From: Lithobates sylvaticus
Taxonomy: Eukaryota > Chordata > Amphibia > Anura > Ranidae
DNA length: 64,000 nucleotides
Assembly: GCA_028564925.1 (NCBI GenBank)
Contig: CM053034.1
Span: forward strand, 87,398,282-87,462,281
Reading direction: 5' to 3'
The notes below the pieces were generated by a model. That model saw only the letters and a program-made list of their open reading frames with translations, searched no databases and was not told the origin of the DNA. A program made the position numbers and the translations under genes. This document shows, in pieces, positions 55,930 through 64,000 of the stretch (positions are counted from its first letter, which is position 1; each line of letters opens with the position of its first letter).

Positions 55930-57461
55930 TAGAACAATCCAAATGAACACGGCAATCAGTGGATTTCGGGTGCGGGACAGGGATTTCAAGATAGCGGCCT
56001 ATGCAGATGATCTTCTATTTTTTCTGACAAACCCAACAATAACCCTCCCCAACCTTTTTAAATGAATTTTCGCACTATGGATATCTATCGAACCTAAAAA
56101 AAATTACACAAAATCTGAGGCCTTAAATATCTCACTCCCAGATAGAACCCTAACATTAGCTAAGGCTAACTCGTCATTTAGATGGGACTCCAGTACACTC
56201 AAATACTTGGGGACCTGGTTAACACCACAATTGTAACTCACTTTTGAGAAAAATTATCCCCCACTCCTCAAGACATGTGAGAGGGATCTAAAAAATTGGA
56301 ACATGGGGTTTTTCTCATGGTTCGGCCGCGCAGCAATCATCAAGATGGTAAGTTTACCCAAATTTCTTTATCTGAGTCCCCCAAAAATACTTTAAGTCAC
56401 TGAACTCCATTATCCTGAAATTTCTCTGGAATCATAAGAAACCCAGAATCAAGTTGGCTAGACTGACGAAGCCTAAGGAATTGGGTGGTCTCCCAAACTT
56501 CAAATACTACTACTATGCATCACACATAGCTAGAGTAATTGACTGGCACTGCCACGAGCATATGAAAGACTGGGTAATGTTGGAAGCAAGCTTAAGTCCG
56601 ATACCGCCATCCAGCCTCACTGGGAACACGTTAGAGATATTGAACACCTTGGCCAAACAAAAAGATATCACCACACTACCCAGTCCTCTGACTCCACTGA
56701 AGGATAACCCCAACTTTATACCGAGCGAGCAATACCAGACGCTTCAATCCCCCCTGCAAAGCACACCCTTACTGCCAGGTGACTGCTTTGACAGGGATAC
56801 ATTTAAAGACTGGTCATTGATTAAATCAGAATATAACCTACCTCACATGCGTCTTTGGACGTATTTCCAAATACGTAGCTATGTAAGCAAATTTAAAAAT
56901 CCCCAAGATCTCCACACACCCATGACCGAACTAGAATCGATCTGTCACAGCAAAAACCCACTTACCAAGGCCACCTCAACTGCCTACTCATGGCTGCAAC
57001 ACCCAAGGGTTACGGAGGCGGACGAACACAGGAGGAGGTGGTCGGAGGAGTTAAACACAGCAATATCGGAGAAACAATGGAGGTATGCCTGTATATTAGC
57101 ACATAAATGCTCTATGAACACAAAAAGACAAGAAACGAGTTACAAATTACTGACACATTGGTACAACACCCCTGACAGACTTCACAAATGGGATACTCAA
57201 ATACCAGAAGTATGTTGGAGATGTCACCTAGAAACAGGCACTTTGGCCCACATTTGGTGGCATTGTGATCTGATCTTACCCTTTTGGAACGAAATTCGGA
57301 ACCTAATTAAAAAAATCACAGAGACTAAATTGATTCTCGATGCAGCATGTTGTCTACTGCATATAACCAACTTCTCATTTAAAAGATACAAACATTCCTT
57401 GACCAAACACCTTCTCAATGCAGCTAAATCCTTGATTCCATTACACTGGAACTCATCTTAG
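55930..57461 (+). pseudogene. LINE no. 4 reverse transcriptase C-terminal half and ORF2 end
   Basis: From 55930 the frame gives AISGFRVRDRDFKIAAYADD (YADD at 56000-56011) and LLFFLTNPTITLPNLFK, the RT active site. Decayed sequence follows to 56450. The open frame 56454-57461 (335 residues) then has ARLTKPKELGGLPNFKYYYY, EYNLPHMRLWTYFQIRSYVS, a conserved helix and the zinc motif CWRCHLETGTLAHIWWHCDL. About two frame changes. The 3' UTR (57462-58115) carries AATAAA near 58084. Confidence 0.87.
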
Positions 57462-58126
57462 GTCCCCTCCATCTCGGATTGGTTGAACAGGATCAGGGAT
57501 ATTTGCGAGATGGAGGACACCCTGGCCCAGCACAGAGGCACTATGGAGAGATTCCACAAGACTTGGCAACCATGGTTTAGCTTTAGATACTCACAAGAAT
57601 ATATGTCTGTTGGGGGTTGTAGCCCCTCACAACAGCCCTATTGACATTTGTCAATGGGGGCCTTCTTTAATGCCCCTGATGACAAATGACTGCATGTACT
57701 GCACCTCACACACTGTACCCAATCTCCCCCCCCCCCCTTTTTCTTTTTCTCTCTCCTCCTTCTATTTATTTAAGCTAATAAATACTGCTACAATAGCAGA
57801 TGATGACAGATAACTATAATAGAACAAAGTTATTAATATTTCACTGTTTAGGTTTAGGGACATTTTGATCTATTGTTGGTCAAATTGACCTTTTTTCCAC
57901 CTATATTTGATGCCCGATGACCAGCCTACGCAGCGTCCAACCTTTTTGTAAACCTCATACTAGGAAAAAACTAGAATGTATTTTTAGGTTATTATATACT
58001 TTAATAAGCTATATTGATAAAAAATTGTGCAGTTGCATCTGCAATTTACAATCTATGCACTGTCTTACCTTTCATTTCTCATCAATAAAATCTTGAATGT
58101 TATTAAAAAAAAAAGAGGAATTGGGG

Positions 58127-59060
58127 CAGCAGGAGATAAGTTTATAAAAAAAAAAAAAAAATGCAAATTTTTTTGCAGGTAAAAAAAATGTTAATTTATT
58201 ATTTTTTGTTACAGGAGCCTGTAAATCATTGCACCAGCGATCAGCAGATTGCTAATGCCATGCTGGTCTCCCGCAAATGGTGAGTGTATCTGCTTGTCTG
58301 TACATCTTATACGGGTAAGCTGATACTCCCCGACAGGATCACTCAATGAACTACCACAGCACTCCACAGCACCATGGTAGTTCATTGAGAACTACAAGCC
58401 AACAGCCTTTAAGCATGTCAGGGCTTATAGTGCATTCAGACACACAGAGCTGTGTGTCTAAATGACGCAGCCATGTGGGCGGAGCCTTGCATGGTCGTGC
58501 TGTTTTTTAAACAATGGCAGGTAGTACGGGGTACTTCTCCCTGTACTGCTGCCGGTGGGGGGGGGGGGCAGTGGGCGGTGTCTGCAGCACTGAGAACATG
58601 TTACACTCTAAAATCGGGTAGAACATGTAACATGTTCCCAAAGGTGAACTTATCATTTAATTTGTTAACAAACAAATATTTTTATTTGCTTGGTTTTTAT
58701 TGGGAATAAATCATTTGAAAAAAAAAATTCCTGTAATTTTTCCCAATGCAACATTTAAATAATTTCCTCACCCTATATATTTACAACAAATCATAATCAG
58801 AAATCTTTATTCCTCTGTCAATACCATATGGTGGGGGAAAAAAAACTGTTTGCAATAAACTGTTAAGATAAAATCAAGTCATGTTGACAAGTGCACATAT
58901 TTACATGATGGTGACTTTTTCACAGGTTTGTGATCACTAAAAATTCAATGGCATTGCATTCACTTACGTGAGCATTTTATGTAAGGTCAATGTAATGTAA
59001 GATGACCTAAGGTAATGCAATCTAGGTCATTTTACATAATTGTTGCAACCTGTAGATTAA

Positions 59061-59061
<1 letters not shown>
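58127..59061. other. Unclassified non-coding stretch
   Basis: No gene. It contains an inverted repeat (CAATGAACTACCA at 58346-58358 and TGGTAGTTCATTG at 58376-58388), a G-run at 58559-58568, and AT-rich sequence with a direct repeat of TAGGTCATTTTACAT-like text near 59020. It continues the DNA to the left of 36817, where LINE no. 4 landed. Confidence 0.5.

Positions 59062-59116
<55 letters not shown>
59062..59116. repeat. (TA)n microsatellite
   Basis: About 27 TA units abutting the Gypsy LTR at 59117. The short LTR target duplication is indistinguishable within it. Confidence 0.9.
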
Positions 59117-59120
<4 letters not shown>

Positions 59121-60130
59121 GCGATACCCCCAGTTAAGAGGGCCGCTGGTTTGTTTTGGGTCCCTGAGTACAGCTCCACCAACCCCCCGGCAATTTGCTC
59201 TACCCGCTCTGGCACAGTTAGTAAAGGGGTATGTATCTATGCACATATAAATATCACTTATACTCTAAGTGTAATGGACTCAAACTCACAAGCAGACTGC
59301 TGAGATAAGAATAACTGGCTTTACTTTGGCAGTATGAAAAGAAATAGTAACATGCATCAAACATTTGACTTACAACACATTAGCAGGTCCCTGCAATATG
59401 CACTTTAACATGTACACATATATGTATCAAAATGGCAATGAGGAACGGAGCGCCAAATGTAGCGACCGTCTACTATGCACCTCTGAGGTGCAACAATCTA
59501 ACTGCGCCTACCTAACGGACCAGGCCTGATCCCTAGCAATAGAGCTCAGTCCTTGAATAAGTACAGTATTCTTCACCGGCAAGAGAACTGTAGAGGTGGT
59601 GCACATGTAGATTTAAATGGTGTATTTGTAATCCACAGAAAGAAACATCTGCTGCTCTGAGGTAAACTGTGCCTTGGCAGTTCAATAGGCATAGAAGTGA
59701 ATGTAACAGTGTAGGATGAGCCTTTCAGCTCGCTCACCACTCCTGGGTACCGTCCTCAGCTCCGGGACCTCCACTGGTGGCGTCCGGCCTCCTCCGTCAC
59801 AGCCCCTGCGCTCCGGTCCTCTCTCCGACCGACCGTCTGCAGGGAAAAGTCTCCGCTCCGCTGCTGCCGACCCCGAGGGGTGAGAGTCTCTCTCCACCTG
59901 CTGCAAGGCCCAGGCTTCAGGCCTTCAGCAGTCCCGGTCCGCACAGGTGTCTCCTCACTTGCAAGTCTCTGCGTCACCAGCCCAGTCAGAAGAGGAAGAG
60001 GCGGTCTCTCCCCTTCCCTTTTATCTCCTCCCCCAGCAGCCTCTCGGGCAGAAACAGACATCCTCCCGGGAGCCTGGGGAATTATGGGAATTGTAGTCTT
60101 TTCCCCTAAAAGGGGTACGACCCCGCTACA
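59117..60130 (-). repeat. Gypsy 3' LTR, 1,014 bp
   Basis: Inverted ends TGTAGC/GCTACA. The left neighbour is (TA)n and the right neighbour is the polypurine tract and internal region. The integrase-side open frame continues into it, a feature shared by several LTR families. Confidence 0.9.
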
Positions 60131-61897
60131 CACTCCCCCCACTTTGAATCTTTGGTCCCCAAAGACATTGTTCAAACTACAAGCTTTCTTTGAAACAACA
60201 CGTTCACATAATTCAGACAGAGGAGCTTCCCACCAATTAGCATAGGATGGGGAGCTGTCCTGTCTACAGGTCACTTCAGTGTGGGCGACCTGTTTAACTG
60301 TGCCAGAGAGTGAGCTGGGGTTGCCCTCCACCAAATGAACAGTGGATGGGTCAGGGCGTTCAGCACTTCTCCTTGCTGTGGTGACAGAGTCCTCTGAACT
60401 TTTTCCCATTTGGGGGTAAGTCAACTTCTTGGGAGGCCTCACAATTCTGCGAGCTCTCTGTTCTCTTGGGACTTCTTCAGGAACACATTCTGGCAACATC
60501 TCTGGTTCTGGAACATCTACTTCTTCTTCTTCTGAGTAGAGACCAGGGATATCTTCCCAGCACTCAGGCACAACACTGAATGGAACAAACTCTGTAGCTT
60601 CTGGGTTCAATGTTCTATCTTCCACATCTTCAGCAGGTGGAAGATCTATGGCGGAATTTCCTGGAGTTGAGGAAGGCCATAGCCATTCAAGTTCTCCTCT
60701 TTCTTCTTCAGCCGGTTGGGGGTCCTGTCCACCCCTAACTCGGGATGTCTGAGACCGAGTATTAGGCCTGGGGGTATCCAGAATGGAAACAGATTCAGGT
60801 AAGTCTCTCGCTGGAGGTATTCTGACTGCTTCAGTGAGTGGGAGCAAGTGATTCCTATGCCAGGTCTTCAAAGGCCCCACTCTCCCTTCTGGCTTCAACT
60901 TGTAGACAGGCAACCCAGGTAGCTTTCTACAGATGATATATGGCTCTGATCTCCATCTATCAGCAATCTTGTGTTTTCCAGGGATCCCTAGATTGCGTAA
61001 CAGTACACGGTCCCCAGGCTGTAGGTCCTGTACTCGAACCTTCAAGTCAAAGTTCCTCTTGTTTCGGGCCCCCCTCTGGTCAGAGGCCGCTTGAGCTTTC
61101 TCATAAGCTATCTTCAAACTGTGCCTCAGTCTGTTCACATATCCTTTGTGGGAGGCAGCAGAGGCATGGTCTAAGGAAATGCCAAAGGCCAGATCCACTG
61201 GCAATCTTGCTTCTCTCCCAAACATAAGTCGGTAAGAAGAGAAACCCGTCACATCACTGGTTGTACAGTTGTAAGCATGCACCAGAACTTAAATGTGTTG
61301 GCTCCAATGTTGCTTCTTCTCTGTTTCCAAAGTTCCCAACATGTTCAATAGGGTCCTGTTGAACCTTTCAGGCTGGGCATCACCTTGAGGGTGATATGGT
61401 GTGGTTCTAGTCTTCTCTACTCCCAGAGAATCTAGTAGCTTCCTGATCAGGCGACTCTCAAAGTCCCTTCCTTGGTCTGAATGGATTCTCTGTGGTAGTC
61501 CATAATAAACAAAGTACTTCTCCAAAAGTACCTTGGCTACTGTAGAGGCCTTCTGGTCCTTGGTTGGGAAAGCCTGGGCATAGCGAGTGAAATGGTCGGT
61601 TACCACCAGAACATTTCCCAATCCACTCAAATCTGGTTCAAGGCAGAGAAAATCAATGCATACCAGATCCATTGGGCCTTGACTCTGTAGATGGCCCATT
61701 GGGGCAGCTTGATGGGGTAAAGTCTTCCTCTGAATGCATCTTGCACAGGAATGGCAATACTCCTCCACTTCGGCCCTCATGCCGGGCCAATAAAACCGGT
61801 CTCTGACAAGTTGGAAGGTTCTCTCTGCTCCCAAGTGACCATGCTGGTCATGTAGGGCAATCAGCACAGTCTCTCGATGCTTTTCGGGGAGAAACAA
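59756..61897 (-). pseudogene. Gypsy integrase and C-terminal extension
   Basis: The zinc-binding part shows HLGAERTF and CHSCARC. The catalytic core shows VCIDFL, HSDQGRDFES and QPERFNRTLL. The C-terminal part has FSSYRLMFGREARLPVDLAF, LLRNLGIPGKHKIADRW and LKTWHRNHLLPL, typical of vertebrate Ty3/Gypsy integrases. An acidic extension follows. This part of the fossil is broken, with one interruption. Confidence 0.88.
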
Positions 61898-61933
61898 CTG
61901 CCACTTATCTTCTGAGCTATCAGAGGGGCCCCT

Positions 61934-63973
61934 TCAGTAGACCACTCCCTGATGCACCTGTAACTTGTCCAACTCTCTCCTCAGTAGGCGAGCCTCTTTG
62001 GAAGGGTGAAGTCGAAGTCCCTCTGGACTCTTGTCTTCCAGTGCCTCCAGGACCAATCTCCCCATGGGGTCTTCCAATTGGTCACACCTTAACTCTTTCT
62101 TAGACAGCTTCGGTAGGCACTCTTCTTCTAGTTGAGTTACCCCACAGTAACACTTTGGGACTCCTACTGTGGTAACTCCTATCTCTTCCGCTCTGGATCC
62201 TCCTCTGGCTTGGAGTTCAGCTCCCTGACAAAGAGCTCGCACTCCTTCTGGTGCCACTTGGGTCCAGTCTTCCCAGTCATCGACCATGACATGGGATCTT
62301 CGGGACAGGGCATCTGCATCTCTATTTCCAGCCCCTGGCCTGTACTTGAGGCTGAAATTGAATCCAGACAACGCCGCCAACCATCTGTGTCCAGTGGCAT
62401 CCAGCTTGGCGGTGGTGAATAGATAGGTCAAGGGGTTGTTATCTGTTTTTACAGTAAACTCTGCCCCATAAAGATAGTCTTTCAGTTTGTCAACTACTGC
62501 CCATTTGAGGGCTAAGAACTCCAACTTGTGGGTGGGGTAGTTCTTCTCGGAGGGGGTCAGGCTCCGGCTCACATAGGCCACTGGTCGTAGCTGGTCTTCA
62601 TACTCCTGGTAGAGTACTCCACCTAGGCCCTCATGGCTGGCATCAACATGTAGCTCATATGGTCTAGTGGGGTCAGCATAGGCCAAAACTGGGGCCGTGG
62701 TGAGACTTCTCTTCAAGGTTCGGAAAGCCTCTTCGCACCTTGAGTTCCATTGGTCTTGGACCGACTCACCGGGCCTCCTAGGCCCCAATCCATCTTCCTC
62801 TCCTTCTGTCTTGAGCAGTTCGTTTAGGGGTTTTGCAATGCGGGCAAACCCATCCACAAACCTGCGGTAGTAGGAGCAGAACCCCAAGAAAGACCGAAGT
62901 TCTGTAACTGTTGTGGGTCTTGGCCACGAAGTAACTGCCTCCAACTTCTCAGGGTCTGTAGCCACTCCTTTTTCAGACACTATGTGTCCCAGATAGTTCA
63001 CAGAAGACTGATAGAACCGACACTTCTCGGGAGAAAGTTTGAGTCCCTCTTCACTGAGCCTCTTCAGTACTTTCTCCAATCTAGCTTCATGTTCTTCCAA
63101 AGTCTTTCCAAAGACAATGACATCGTCCAGGTACACAAGGACTTCTATGAGGTTCATGTCTCCAACTGTCCTTTCCATTAGGCGTTGAAACGTAGCAGGA
63201 GCTCCAGATAGGCCCTGAGGCATCCTGTTGAACTCAAAGAATCCTACTGGGGTTATGAAGGCAGTCTTTTCTCTATCTTCTGGATGCATGGGGATTTGAT
63301 AGTACCCACTCTTGAGGTCCATCACACTGAACCACTTAGCTCCAGATAAACTCTGCAAGGCATCCTCTATCCTTGGCGTGGTGTACAGGTCAGGAATGGT
63401 CCTCCTGTTGAGAGTTCTGTAGTCAATGCAGAGCCTCAATGACCCATTCTTCTTCCTGACCACCACTATGGGGGAGGCATAGGGGCTTCTGGACTCCCTA
63501 ATCACTCCCGTCTTCTTCAGTTCCGCAAGCTGCTCCCTCAGATCCTCCAGATCTGCTAGCGGGACTCGCCTCACTCTCTCTCTGAATGGCTTGTCCTCTT
63601 GCATGCGGATTCGATGGGTGGCACTCTTTGCACAACCCACATCAAACTCATCTTTAGAGAAAATTTTCTCCCATCTGGTCAACTGGGCCTTGGCTCTCTC
63701 TTTCCAAGCTCCAGGTAGGTTTGGGTTTTCCATGGGGAGTTTCTTCCAAACATCTTCTCCTTCACCCGTCCCCTTCACTTCTGACCAGCCAACTGGGACA
63801 GCAGGACTCACCTGTCCCAGCAGCATCCTGGCAGGGATCTCCACGGGCCGCTCCGTGGGGTTCCTTACACTGACAGGGACTCTTCCTCTTGCCTTCTTCA
63901 GGTCCTTTAATGAGATTACTTCTGGTATCACCTCCAGACCTGAGTGACCCTCCATTGGGTCGGGTTCCAACAT
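61934..63973 (-). pseudogene. Gypsy reverse transcriptase and RNase H
   Basis: A 679-residue readable region. The RT has SPYASPIVVVRKKNGSLRLC, IDYRTLN, FSVMDLKSGYYQIPM, MPQGLSGAPATFQRLM and VLVYLDDVIVF (YLDD box). The RNase H part has LHVDASHEGLGGVLYQE, VKTDNNPLTYLF and AGNRDADALSRR. The upstream end (MLEPDPMEG...) joins a protease-side region beyond the window. Ty3/Gypsy assignment follows from the domain order, with integrase after RNase H. Confidence 0.92.
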
Positions 63974-64000
63974 TACAAAGGGGCCAGGCTGCTCCCAATT

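Larger units (their letters stand above)
36828..58115 (+). mobile_element. L1/Tx1-type LINE no. 4, plus strand, full span with two large insertions
   Basis: Bounded by the 11-bp duplication aggaattgggg (36817-36827 and 58116-58126). It begins GGGCGTGGCTTGGCGCGC and ends CAATAAAATCTTGAATGTTA plus an A-run. Own sequence amounts to about 6.5 kb: 5' UTR, ORF1 (36924-37837), spacer (37838-38939 and 46226-46392), ORF2 (46393-48389 and 55930-57461) and 3' UTR. A minus-strand LINE (38940-46225) and a hAT-like element (48398-55921) are inserted. ORFs are broken, so the copy is dead, but its 5' end is intact. Confidence 0.92.
59117..64000 (-). mobile_element. Ty3/Gypsy LTR retrotransposon, 3' LTR and pol; runs off the window
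   Basis: Minus-strand element. The 3' LTR is at 59117-60130 (TGTAGC...GCTACA), preceded by a purine tract (AAAGTGGGGGGAG, read on the minus strand). The pol region extends from the right edge toward the LTR in the order RT, RNase H, integrase, then a C-terminal extension. gag, protease and the other LTR lie outside the window. The element looks young, with long readable stretches, but is not whole as seen: about two interruptions in the visible pol. Its LTR resembles the solo LTR at 12094-13206. Confidence 0.92.

Noticed and set aside
58200-58300. Possible host exon (TTACAG acceptor near 58213, GGTGAG donor near 58280)
   Set aside because: The enclosed 65-nt reading has no recognisable similarity and is on the plus strand, opposite to the mucin gene. 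Too weak to call.
1-64000. tRNA or rRNA genes
   Set aside because: I saw no cloverleaf with A/B boxes and no rRNA core motif on either strand, though a covariance-model scan would be more sensitive than reading.

Overview
The window looks like vertebrate nuclear DNA, most likely from an anuran with a large genome and probably a ranid-type frog. It is AT-rich, TE-saturated and intron-containing. The only host gene I can support is a gel-forming mucin, with two exons on the minus strand at 256-400 and 1382-1513. They encode the D3-to-mucin-domain junction seen in MUC2/MUC5-type proteins. The rest of the window holds no further exon I can recognise. If the window is collinear with the gene, it lies in a very long upstream intron or beyond the gene.

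Layout, left to right. (1) 2070-8156: plus-strand L1/Tx1-type LINE, broken by a 1.6 kb Tc1 transposon (4232-5830, TA target duplication). (2) 8161-9762: a TTAA-flanked MITE fragment and a hAT-related non-autonomous element. (3) 9763 to about 30345: a second L1/Tx1-type LINE on the minus strand. It was inflated by nested TTAA elements (9793-12046), a solo Gypsy LTR (12094-13206) and a 12.9 kb hAT element (15688-28569, 8-bp target duplication gtcgggag). (4) 30350-36555: a mosaic of TTAA elements, hAT ends, a CR1-like LINE split by a TTAA element, a third L1 fragment and a perfect 452-bp palindrome with an (AT)n centre. (5) 36828-58115: a third substantial L1/Tx1-type LINE, plus strand, 11-bp target duplication. 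It contains a full-length minus-strand LINE (38940-46225, 15-bp target duplication) and a 7.5 kb multi-palindromic hAT-like element (48398-55921, 8-bp target duplication ccatttat). (6) 58127-59116: unclassified DNA ending in a (TA)n run. (7) 59117-64000: a minus-strand Ty3/Gypsy element running off the right edge.

The most unusual structures are the two hAT-type elements. The 12.9 kb one has a cluster of perfect hairpins at its left end, then a TATA box. About 6 kb of 61-65 bp minisatellite follows, in which essentially every monomer carries a 3'-splice-site-like pyrimidine tract plus CAG. Next come a decayed BED-finger hAT transposase gene and two further tandem arrays. The 7.5 kb one carries no recognisable transposase. 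It is a chain of five alternating palindromes (A-B-A-B-A), and each A centre has divergent promoter-like motifs (CRE, GC box, TATA) and downstream AATAAA signals. Its B arms resemble the right-end sequence of the 12.9 kb element, which suggests a related transposase mobilises both.

All coordinates and motifs were read directly from the sequence. Family names rest on motif recognition. Repeat boundaries without a target duplication are approximate.
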